This document shows, piece by piece, positions 1 through 5,352 of a stretch of DNA of 9,742 nucleotides; the stretch's first letter is position 1; each line of letters starts with the position of its first letter. The notes beneath the pieces are model-generated. The model did not search any database. It worked only from the letters and a program-made list of their open reading frames with translations, and was not told the DNA's origin. A program made the position numbers and the translations under genes. Origin of the DNA: CAZUXE01 sp964624585 (GTDB taxonomy: Bacteria > Hydrothermota > Tepidihabitantia > B3-TA06); assembly GCA_964624585.1 (NCBI GenBank), contig CAZUXE010000055.1, forward strand, positions 1 to 9,742, read 5' to 3'.

Positions 1-56
1 GTGGAGTTACGACTGAAAGGAGTAAACTCCTAAAGCCACGCTGAAAGCGTGGATAG
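1..56 (+). repeat. Structured interspersed repeat, copy 1 (may be cut by the window edge)
   Basis: The copy starts with GTGGAGTTA, continues with the core ACTGAAAGGAG, and ends with a hairpin followed by GGATAG. Visible pairings are GGAG (19-22) with CTCC (27-30) around the tetraloop TAAA, an alternative pairing of GGAGTT (3-8) with AACTCC (25-30), and a 6-bp hairpin CCACGC (36-41) / GCGTGG (47-52) with loop TGAAA. The same core occurs at 3619-3660 and 3834-3880. The left boundary may lie outside the window. Hairpins of this kind are known at the ends of IS200/IS605 elements and in REP/MITE families. That link is inference, since no transposase is present here. Confidence 0.75.
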
Positions 57-420
57 ATATTGATAATTTCGTAATTATCCATATACTATGACTAGTGGCT
101 ACTAACTGGCAAATACTTACAGCTAATCTACATTGCTTACTATCCACCTGTAGGTAATTGGCAGTCAGTCTAGGCAATCAGATACTGCTGATTCAAAGGA
201 TTCTGGATGTCTTGCAATCTTACTGTTAGTCTTGCAGCTTGATTTGTAACCTTAAAGCAGTGTCTTTGACCTTGCTTAAGTTGACAGGTTTTTTAACTAT
301 CTTTGTTGAAAAACAGCGTCAACTCACCTGGCTGCGCGAGTTATAGCTCTACGAAGGCAGAAATGCCCATACGGATACGTAATTGTATTGATTAGATAAG
401 TTGAAAATGTAGCACGATAA
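57..420. other. Intergenic stretch without a recognisable gene
   Basis: No convincing reading frame was seen on either strand. Small pairings exist, for example GGCA-GAAA-TGCC at 356-367 with a GNRA-type tetraloop, and AACTC (321-325) with GAGTT (338-342). They do not add up to an RNA family I recognise. A segment near 95-113 (AGTGG, then ACTAA, then CAA) loosely resembles the sequence just after the repeat remnant at 3781-3800. Copy 1 may therefore extend further right than its hairpin. Confidence 0.5.
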
Positions 421-457
421 GTGTCAAACTTGACACGTGCTGAATTTATACTAGAAT
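421..457 (+). promoter_or_regulatory. Promoter for tRNA-Leu, with operator-like palindrome
   Basis: A consensus -35 TTGACA (430-435) is followed after 16 bases by TAGAAT (452-457), five of six matches to the sigma-70 -10 box. Transcription would start near 464, about 45 bases before the tRNA. The -35 lies in the right arm of a perfect palindrome, GTGTCAA (421-427) and TTGACAC (430-436) separated by two bases. That placement would suit a repressor or activator site, but a chance overlap cannot be excluded. Confidence 0.6.
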
Positions 458-463
458 CTAGCC

Positions 464-492
464 AACGAAGTGTTTATTTTAATTGCTTCGTT
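464..492 (+). other. Leader inverted repeat upstream of tRNA-Leu
   Basis: AACGAAG (464-470) pairs perfectly with CTTCGTT (486-492) around a 15-base AT-rich loop, at the predicted 5' end of the transcript. It could be part of the pre-tRNA leader. It is not followed by a T-run, so it is not a terminator on the plus strand. Confidence 0.35.
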
Positions 493-509
493 AGTGCTTG
501 AAGTTTAAT

Positions 510-595
510 GCCGAAGTGGCGGAACTGGCAGACGCGGTGGACTCAAAATCCATTGGGGCTAACACCTCGTGAGGGTTCGACTCCCTCCTTCGGCA
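510..595 (+). tRNA. tRNA-Leu (anticodon CAA)
   Basis: The full cloverleaf can be drawn. The acceptor stem GCCGAAG (510-516) pairs perfectly with CTTCGGC (588-594) and the discriminator base is A595. The anticodon stem GTGGA/TCCAT closes a 7-base loop CTCAAAA (542-548), giving anticodon CAA at 544-546, which reads UUG. A long variable arm lies around 554-570, as expected for a class II tRNA. The T arm is GAGGG-TTCGACT-CCCTC (571-587). The 3' CCA is not encoded, since CTA follows A595. The sequence closely follows the known bacterial tRNA-Leu(CAA) pattern. No terminator separates it from the redox gene that starts 53 bases later. Confidence 0.97.
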
Positions 596-599
596 CTAT

Positions 600-605
600 T
601 ATAAT
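600..605 (+). promoter_or_regulatory. Candidate -10 box between tRNA and the redox operon
   Basis: A perfect TATAAT occurs at 600-605, 28 bases before the ribosome binding site of the next gene. No good -35 is found at the right distance, because that region is inside the tRNA T arm. It could give the redox operon a transcript independent of the tRNA. In AT-rich spacer DNA it may also be chance. Confidence 0.3.
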
Positions 606-648
606 CAGTACAATTATTATATCTATATCCCCAAAGGAGGATTTAGTC

Positions 649-1311
649 ATGGGTATTCTCAAAGACGAAGACAAAAAATATATAACAGAGCAATTTACCG
701 GCCTTAACAAAAAGGTTAAAATCCTGCTTTTCAGCCAAAAATTGGAATGCGAATACTGTAAGCCAACCGAAGATATATTAACTGAATTGGCAGAGCTTTC
801 TGAAAAAGTTGTTCTTGAAATACGCAACCTGCAGATTGACAGCGACGATGCAAAAAAGTATGGTATTGATAAGGTGCCTGCTATAGTTTTTCTTGATGAA
901 AATGAGAACGATACCGGTATACGGTTCTTTGGAATTCCTTCAGGATACGAATTTTCATCGCTGCTTGCCGACATAATTGACGTATCGGCGGGAAGCAACG
1001 ATTTACCGCAAGATTTAGTTGACAAAATAAAGGCTATAGATAAACCGGTGGATATAAAGGTGTTCGTGACCCCAACTTGTCCTTACTGTCCGCCTGCGGT
1101 TCGCGCCGCTCACAAAATTGCAATGCTTAATCCAGCGAATATCCGCGCTCAGATGATTGAATCCACGGAATTTCCTCATCTCGCCAACAAATATGCGGTT
1201 CACGGCGTACCTAAAACCGTAATTAACGAAAATGTTCAGTTCGAAGGAGCAATGCCTGATCAGTCTGTGGTTGAACAGGTTCTGGCAGCGCTTAGTTCCC
1301 AAGATAACTAA
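649..1311 (+). CDS. Two-domain protein disulfide oxidoreductase (glutaredoxin/thioredoxin-like, PDO family)
   Basis: This 220-residue protein is built from two thioredoxin folds in tandem, the architecture and length of the PDO family known from thermophiles and anaerobes. Domain 1 has the active site CEYC (C34, C37) and a cis-proline loop around P77. Domain 2 has CPYC (C144, C147) and cis-Pro P188 in GVPKT. There is no signal peptide, so a cytoplasmic thiol-disulfide reductase or isomerase is expected. The chosen ATG has an excellent AAAGGAGG (633-640) eight bases upstream. The frame is open back to 508, but that part overlaps the tRNA. The thioredoxin reductase gene follows after 14 bases and is its likely electron donor, since PDO-TrxB pairs are known. 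Function is well supported; the exact substrates are unknown. Confidence 0.92.
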   Translation: MGILKDEDKKYITEQFTGLNKKVKILLFSQKLECEYCKPTEDILTELAELSEKVVLEIRNLQIDSDDAKKYGIDKVPAIVFLDENENDTGIRFFGIPSGYEFSSLLADIIDVSAGSNDLPQDLVDKIKAIDKPVDIKVFVTPTCPYCPPAVRAAHKIAMLNPANIRAQMIESTEFPHLANKYAVHGVPKTVINENVQFEGAMPDQSVVEQVLAALSSQDN

Positions 1312-1325
1312 TTTAAGGAGCAGCG

Positions 1326-2291
1326 GTGGATATTTCATTATCCCTATCCCGAACGGCCAAGGTTGAGCTTGCCGAATTGTACGATTTGGTGATAATTGGC
1401 GCCGGGCCTGCCGGTTTAACCTCGGCAATATACGCCTCACGCGCCCGCCTATCAACACTTGTCGTTGAAAGAAAGGTTCCCGGCGGACTTGCCGGCTCCA
1501 CAGAGAGAATTGAAAACTACCCTGGATTCCCCGACGGTATTGCCGGAGCCGAATTAGGTAAGGCTATGCAAACTCAGGCCGAAGCCTTCGGCGCACAAAT
1601 TTTGATGGCTGAAGCCGAAATAATAGATATTGAATCTTCGCCAAAGAAACTGAAAATCAAAGGCAAAGAAGTATTGGCTAAAACCCTTATAATAGCTACC
1701 GGAACCTCGCCAAAGAAAATTAATGTACCCGGCGAAGCCGAACTTGCAGGTCGGGGAGTAAGTTACTGCGCCACCTGCGACGGTCCATTCTTCAAAGATA
1801 AAGAAATTGTCGCTGTAGGCGCCGGAAATTCAGGTGTACAGGAGTCAATTTTTCTTAGCAAATACGTTTCAAAGGTAACTATTGTTGAATTTATGCCAAG
1901 TATTCAAGCTGAGAAAATATTAGTTGAGCGCTTTGAAAAAACGGCTAAAGGCTCCTTCCTTTTGAATCATCAAGTTCTGGCAATAGAAGGTACAGACAAG
2001 GTAACGGGCGTTAAAGTGAAAGATAGAACAAGCGGTGAAGAAAAGCTTATTCCGGCGGATGGAGTGTTTATTTGGGTAGGCCTTAAGCCACAGACTGATT
2101 TTGTTAAAGATAAGCTTGCTCTTGATAACTGGGCCTACATTAAAACCGATGGCAATATGCGTACCTCGGTTGATGGCGTTTGGGCGGCAGGTGACGTTGT
2201 ATCTAACGCTACTCGTCAAGTTGTAGCTGCATGTGGTATGGCTGCGACAGCCGCTATTGATGTTGAACATTATCTTTCAGCACACGCTTAG
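1326..2291 (+). CDS. trxB: Thioredoxin-disulfide reductase-like flavoprotein (TrxB family), unusual nucleotide site
   Basis: This 321-residue FAD enzyme is expected to pass electrons from a pyridine nucleotide to the adjacent PDO. FAD binding is seen in GAGPAG (25-30) and in the C-terminal WAAGDV (286-291). The redox-active dithiol is CATC (C148, C151) followed by D152. The nucleotide-binding loop is GAGNSG (165-170), a GxGxxG form. The usual HRRxxxRA segment, whose arginines hold the NADPH 2'-phosphate in E. coli TrxR, is replaced by EFMPSIQA (188-195). NADH or a relaxed specificity is therefore inferred. The start is GTG with AAGGAG (1315-1320) five bases upstream, which gives an N-terminus about 18 residues longer than a minimal start just before the FAD motif. 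It is co-transcribed with the PDO gene. No terminator follows directly. Confidence 0.93.
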   Translation: MDISLSLSRTAKVELAELYDLVIIGAGPAGLTSAIYASRARLSTLVVERKVPGGLAGSTERIENYPGFPDGIAGAELGKAMQTQAEAFGAQILMAEAEIIDIESSPKKLKIKGKEVLAKTLIIATGTSPKKINVPGEAELAGRGVSYCATCDGPFFKDKEIVAVGAGNSGVQESIFLSKYVSKVTIVEFMPSIQAEKILVERFEKTAKGSFLLNHQVLAIEGTDKVTGVKVKDRTSGEEKLIPADGVFIWVGLKPQTDFVKDKLALDNWAYIKTDGNMRTSVDGVWAAGDVVSNATRQVVAACGMAATAAIDVEHYLSAHA

Positions 2292-2339
2292 CCTCCCTTT
2301 CCTGAACGCGGATAAATATTGTATACGCAGGTTCTCGAA

Positions 2340-2486
2340 ATGGTTTTTGTAACCGAAGCTCTTTACTGTGATAGCTGTAATGGACGCGAAAAGGATATCG
2401 CTAACAGGTATCTAAAGGAAATTCAGCTTGAAATTATCGATTATCAAAGCCGTGTGGCTCAAGCAAGCAACTCCGGTTTGCGCTAA
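2340..2486 (+). CDS. Possible small CxxC peptide of unknown function
   Basis: An open frame of 48 codons from ATG reads MVFVTEALYCDSCNGREK and then a polar, helix-like tail ending in SNSGLR. It has one CxxC pair (C10, C13). An in-frame TTG at 2319 would add seven residues. Neither start has a clear ribosome binding site, so coding status is uncertain. It begins 48 bases after trxB in the same direction and could be the last gene of that redox operon, acting as a small thiol or metal-binding peptide. It could also be a fragment of a degraded gene or non-coding sequence. I recognise no family. Confidence 0.35.
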   Translation: MVFVTEALYCDSCNGREKDIANRYLKEIQLEIIDYQSRVAQASNSGLR

Positions 2487-2559
2487 GTGCTTGGGTTTTG
2501 GAAAGTTATGAAAAAGACGCTTGGGCTTAAGCTTATGAGAAAAGCTTTGGGTCAATAGT

Positions 2560-2591
2560 GTTGTCATAATGCTTTAGCGCATTATGACAAC
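2560..2591. promoter_or_regulatory. Perfect 13-bp inverted repeat upstream of the lipoprotein gene
   Basis: The left arm GTTGTCATAATGC (2560-2572) is the exact reverse complement of GCATTATGACAAC (2579-2591), with a six-base spacer TTTAGC. No T-run follows, so it is not a standard intrinsic terminator. It overlaps the candidate -35 described in the next entry, which fits an operator. A stable RNA hairpin in a read-through transcript from the upstream operon is the alternative. Confidence 0.55.
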
Positions 2592-2611
2592 GGATGTCGC
2601 GGACAGATAAT
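2584..2611 (+). promoter_or_regulatory. Candidate promoter for the TlpA-like lipoprotein gene
   Basis: ATGACA (2584-2589) and GATAAT (2606-2611) are each one mismatch from consensus and are separated by 16 bases. Transcription would start near 2618, about 26 bases before the ATG. The -35 lies inside the right arm of the inverted repeat at 2560-2591. Confidence 0.45.
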
Positions 2612-2643
2612 AGCGGCATCACTAACAATAATGAGGAAATGTA

Positions 2644-3369
2644 ATGAAGAGAACGAAAAAAATCACAGCCTTGCTGCTTACCTTAGCCCTTATGCTGGTA
2701 AGTGCAACAATTACAGCTTGTGGGGATAAAACAGCCTCCCAGCCATCAGAAACCGCTAAGCCAGTAAAGGTATCCAAGGCTCCAGTAGTTTCAGAAAATA
2801 CAGAAACCGTTGAAAATTCAGCCGCTTCGGATGAAACTGCAAAAATTCAGGTGGATAAAGGAAAGCTGCAAGTATCTAAATCTTCAGAGCTTAGTAAAAC
2901 CCCTACGGCTGTAAAAATAAAACCTGCTACGGATCCCGGCGCCGGTCGTAAAACAGCTCCTGAAATTACACTTGCCGATATTAACGGTAAAACTCACAAG
3001 CTATCTAACTATCGTGGTAAGGTGGTTCTGGTTGACTTTTGGGCAACATGGTGCGGACCCTGCCGTAGTGAAATTCCTCACCTTGTGAGAATCTACAACA
3101 CCTATAAGAATCAGGGATTTGTTGCCTTGGGCGTGGGTCTTGACGATACCGAAAGGCTTAAGAATATGGTTAAAGACCTTAACATAAGCTACCCTATTTT
3201 GCCTGACGAACAAAGTATTTCTTCTAAACCCTACAGGGTGTTGGGTATACCGCGAACCTTGATTATTGATAAAAAGGGCAGAATTGCCTTTGACCATACT
3301 GGTTTTGGCCCGGGTATGCAGGTAGAGCTGGAAAAAGAAATTAAGCAGCTTCTTGCCGAGGAATATTAG
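2644..3369 (+). CDS. TlpA-like thioredoxin lipoprotein
   Basis: This 241-residue exported protein has a lysine-rich N-terminus, a hydrophobic stretch (about 7-24) and the lipobox ITAC with C26 as the lipidated cysteine. Residues 27-105 form a low-complexity Ser/Thr/Lys/Ala tether that should hold the catalytic domain away from the membrane. The C-terminal domain (about 105-238) is of TlpA/ResA/AhpC-TSA type: APEITL, then VVLVDFWATWCGPC with active site WCGPC (136-140), and GIPRT with cis-Pro P203. Such proteins usually reduce disulfides outside the cytoplasm, for example in cytochrome c maturation or oxidative defence. No ccm or ccdA partner lies in the window, so the substrate is unknown. 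TGAGGA six bases before the ATG serves as ribosome binding site. A terminator follows, so it looks monocistronic. Confidence 0.9.
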   Translation: MKRTKKITALLLTLALMLVSATITACGDKTASQPSETAKPVKVSKAPVVSENTETVENSAASDETAKIQVDKGKLQVSKSSELSKTPTAVKIKPATDPGAGRKTAPEITLADINGKTHKLSNYRGKVVLVDFWATWCGPCRSEIPHLVRIYNTYKNQGFVALGVGLDDTERLKNMVKDLNISYPILPDEQSISSKPYRVLGIPRTLIIDKKGRIAFDHTGFGPGMQVELEKEIKQLLAEEY

Positions 3370-3402
3370 CCTGAATTTAGACCTTTTAGGAATAAACTTA
3401 TT

Positions 3403-3432
3403 GGCCGACCTAGGGGGTCGGCCTTGTTTTTT
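3403..3432 (+). terminator. Intrinsic terminator of the lipoprotein gene
   Basis: GGCCGACC (3403-3410) and GGTCGGCC (3416-3423) form a perfect 8-bp GC-rich stem with a five-base loop, followed immediately by TTGTTTTTT. It lies 34 bases after the stop codon. Confidence 0.92.
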
Positions 3433-3471
3433 ATGCAGATATTGAGAAATATTTGATTTGAGATTGCTGTC

Positions 3472-3541
3472 TTCCCTCACCCATAATCCCTCTCCCATTG
3501 GGAGAGGGAAAGCGTTTCGGAGAAATGCAGGGTGAGGGGAA
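3472..3541. repeat. Nested inverted repeat of the CCCTCACCC/CTCTCCC type
   Basis: The inner hairpin TCCCTCTCCC (3487-3496) / GGGAGAGGGA (3500-3509) has a three-base loop. It lies inside an outer pair, CCCTCACCC (3474-3482) / GGGTGAGGG (3530-3538). Intergenic repeats with this CCCTCACCC and CTCTCCC wording are common in many bacterial genomes and behave like non-autonomous mobile or REP-like elements. No protein gene is associated here. Confidence 0.75.
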
Positions 3542-3618
3542 CAGGTAATAGACTGTCTTGCAAATAATCCCAGATTACAGCTCTGTGATCTTTGAGTACT
3601 TTGTGATTAATATTTCAA

Positions 3619-3660
3619 GTGGAGTTAGGACTGAAAGGAGTACACTCCTAAAGGCAAAGC
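3619..3660 (+). repeat. Structured interspersed repeat, copy 2 (left part, interrupted by the gap)
   Basis: The copy matches copy 1 nearly base for base from GTGGAGTTA through the core ACTGAAAGGAG to CTCCTAAAG. The short hairpin is GGAG (3637-3640) / CTCC (3645-3648) with loop TACA, against TAAA in copy 1. After GGCAAAGC the sequence enters the N-run, so its terminal hairpin is not visible. Confidence 0.8.
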
Positions 3661-3760
3661 NNNNNNNNNNNNNNNNNNNNNNNNNNNNNNNNNNNNNNNN
3701 NNNNNNNNNNNNNNNNNNNNNNNNNNNNNNNNNNNNNNNNNNNNNNNNNNNNNNNNNNNN
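3661..3760. other. Assembly gap (100 N)
   Basis: Exactly 100 undetermined bases. This round number is the usual placeholder for a scaffold gap of unknown size, so the true content and length are not known. Repeat-related sequence lies on both sides. Reading frames that cross it are artefacts. Confidence 0.98.
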
Positions 3761-3783
3761 CAAAGCCGCTGGCTTTGGATAGT
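3761..3783 (+). repeat. Terminal hairpin of a repeat copy emerging from the gap
   Basis: CAAAGCC (3761-3767) pairs with GGCTTTG (3771-3777) around loop GCT, followed by GATAG. This matches the GGATAG tail of copy 1. It may be the right end of copy 2 or of another copy hidden in the gap. The first base of the likely 8-bp stem would lie in the N-run. Confidence 0.7.
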
Positions 3784-3807
3784 GGTTAACTAATTCCAAT
3801 ACGGGAT

Positions 3808-3880
3808 ATGGAGTTTGCAAAGCACGCTTGAGACGACTGAAAGGAGCAAACTCCAAAATCCAAAGCGAAGCTTTGGATAC
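3808..3880 (+). repeat. Structured interspersed repeat, copy 3 (variant)
   Basis: The core CGACTGAAAGGAG is conserved, with the short hairpin GGAG (3843-3846) / CTCC (3851-3854) and loop CAAA. An outer arm GGAGTTTGC (3810-3818) is fully complementary to GCAAACTCC (3846-3854), a 9-bp pairing longer than in the other copies, and about 18 extra bases lie before the core. The terminal hairpin is ATCCAAAGC (3858-3866) / GCTTTGGAT (3870-3878) with loop GAA, followed by AC. Stem bases differ from copy 1 but pairing is complete. Confidence 0.78.
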
Positions 3881-4055
3881 TTTATGGTGAATATATGGAA
3901 ACAGTGGACAATAAAGTAGGCTTCCAAAATAATTTGTACAATCCGATAATCTACAGATTATATTTTACTCAACACGCCAGTATCTCTACACTATCCGCTG
4001 TAAATTACATAGTTGTGAAACTTATCGTTCAGAACAATTCAGTTTAACAAAATCT
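3881..4055. other. Spacer between repeat copy 3 and the end of dnaN
   Basis: I see no gene and no convincing terminator for the minus-strand dnaN transcript. The sequence is AT-rich with no clear stem plus T-run. Termination may occur within the repeats further left. Confidence 0.5.
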
Positions 4056-5159
4056 TCAGTCAAGCAAAATTGGCATAACTAAATACAACCTGTCTTGAAC
4101 CTCACGTTCACCTGCGCCTCTAATTAAGGCGGCTGACAAGGCTCCGGTTATTTCAAAAACAACGTCTTCACTGGATATATGCCGAAGAATTTCTATCAAA
4201 TACGCACCGTTGTAGGCGACCTCAAAACCTTCTCCGTTATAAGAACATGCTAGGTCCTCAGTAGCTTCTTCACCTTCGGGCGAAGAGGCTGCAAGCTTTA
4301 AGGTATTTCCGCCAAGCACAAACTTAACTTGTCTGGTTACCTGATTTGTAAAAATCATCATTCTGCGAAGGGCGGCATTTATTTCATCGCGATTTACAGT
4401 AAGGGTATTTTTAATATCTTTTGGAATCACCTTCTCATAATCAGGATACGGACCTTCAATTAACCTTGAGACAACCTCGGTAGACTCAAAAAGGAAACCT
4501 ACCTTTGAATCGTCAAGATACACTTCCAAATTGCCGTCAAAATCTTTAGGTATGAAGTTGAATATCTTGCTAGGCATTATGTGCGATTGCTCCGATATAC
4601 CCGGTGAATTAGCGTCATCACCAAGGGCCATACGGTGACCGTCTGTTGCAACCATTCGCGATTTTTCAGCCTTTATTTCCCAAAGTACACCCATCATTGC
4701 AGGTCTATCCTCACCTCTTGAAACGGCAAATTCAACTGAATCAAAAAGGCTTCTTAGACGTTTAGATTCCATATTGAACTGAAAACTTGAAGGCTTGTCA
4801 AACATACGTGGAAATTCTTCAGGATCGATTATTGGAATTCTAAATATAGTACGACCGGCCTTAAGAACCAATCTGTTTTCTTCTTTCATAAATTCAATTT
4901 CAGAAGCACCGCTTTCCTTGACTATACTTGCAAGCTTTTTTCCCGGAAGAAGCACCTTTATATCGTCATCTGTTTCTGTTTCAATTTCAGCCCAGGTTTT
5001 AACATAGATATCTAAATCTGTAGCTAAGAGATTGAGACGTCCGTTTTCCGTAGAACATAGAATGTTCTGAATTACAGGGTAGGGCGTTCTGGAAGGGATT
5101 ACCGGAACTACCTTATTTATTAACTCTTCTAAAAGATTCTTCGAAGTTTTAAACCACAT
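4056..5159 (-). CDS. dnaN: DNA polymerase III sliding clamp (beta subunit)
   Basis: The 367-residue length and layout are those of the bacterial beta clamp, three repeated clamp folds that dimerise around DNA and tether the replicative polymerase. Family landmarks include LLATDLDIYV (44-53), the FRIPIIDPEEFPRM segment (106-119) typical of the first inter-domain region, VATDGHRMA (170-178), the LIEGPYPDYEKVIP segment in the middle domain, and the C-terminal YLVMPILLD. The last matches the usual YxxMPxRL end except that leucine replaces the common Arg/Lys. The start ATG has GAGGAG five bases upstream. It follows dnaA on the same strand after 193 bases, the classical dnaA-dnaN order. A candidate promoter in that gap suggests it can also be transcribed on its own. 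Confidence 0.97.
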   Translation of the reverse strand: MWFKTSKNLLEELINKVVPVIPSRTPYPVIQNILCSTENGRLNLLATDLDIYVKTWAEIETETDDDIKVLLPGKKLASIVKESGASEIEFMKEENRLVLKAGRTIFRIPIIDPEEFPRMFDKPSSFQFNMESKRLRSLFDSVEFAVSRGEDRPAMMGVLWEIKAEKSRMVATDGHRMALGDDANSPGISEQSHIMPSKIFNFIPKDFDGNLEVYLDDSKVGFLFESTEVVSRLIEGPYPDYEKVIPKDIKNTLTVNRDEINAALRRMMIFTNQVTRQVKFVLGGNTLKLAASSPEGEEATEDLACSYNGEGFEVAYNGAYLIEILRHISSEDVVFEITGALSAALIRGAGEREVQDRLYLVMPILLD

Positions 5160-5352
5160 ATTTACTCCTCTAATTCAACATCATTAAATTAGAATCTTAC
5201 TCTTGTTGATGTTGTTGTCAATGTGGAAACGGTGGAATTCGCCATAAGTTATAGTTTTGTAATTCTTTGAGTAATAGGCTTGATGTTGGTAAGTTTGTTT
5301 AATAAGTTGTAAATCGTTTGGAAAAGATTTATGATTTAAGAAATAAACACAG
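5160..5352 (-). other. dnaA-dnaN intergenic region, candidate part of oriC
   Basis: This 193-bp AT-rich gap contains GTTTCCACA (minus strand, 5222-5230), one mismatch from a DnaA box. It abuts TTATCCACG (5353-5361), a one-mismatch box covering the dnaA stop codon. The octamer TGATGTTG occurs at 5207-5214 and 5281-5288 and in inverted form at 5176-5183. The stretch 5327-5347 is very AT-rich and could be an unwinding element. Origins often lie here in bacteria. The low number of good boxes keeps this tentative. Confidence 0.45.
5194..5221 (-). promoter_or_regulatory. Candidate dnaN promoter
   Basis: On the minus strand TTGACA (5221-5216) is followed after 16 bases by TAAGAT (5199-5194), four of six matches. 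The near-DnaA box GTTTCCACA (5230-5222) is directly upstream of the -35. An 8-bp inverted repeat, CAACATCA (5176-5183) / TGATGTTG (5207-5214), flanks the -10. Transcription would begin near 5187, 28 bases before the dnaN ATG. Confidence 0.45.

Noticed and set aside
281..304. Promoter starting with TTGACA at 281
   Set aside because: No -10 box at 16-18 bases, and no gene within the next 200 bases except the tRNA, which has a better promoter.
508..648. Upstream extension of the PDO reading frame
   Set aside because: It runs through the tRNA-Leu gene. The ATG at 649 has a strong ribosome binding site and fits the family N-terminus.
2508..2558. 16-codon frame starting MKKTLGLKLM
   Set aside because: Too short and without context or conservation evidence; no clear ribosome binding site.
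2560..2591. Intrinsic terminator for the trxB operon
   Set aside because: The stem is strong but no T-run follows on either strand, and it overlaps a promoter.
3558..3856. Frames on both strands crossing the N-run
   Set aside because: They depend on undetermined bases and repeat sequence, so they are artefacts.
1..3880. CRISPR array
   Set aside because: The repeat copies are far apart, vary in their hairpins and have no regular spacers; no cas gene is present.
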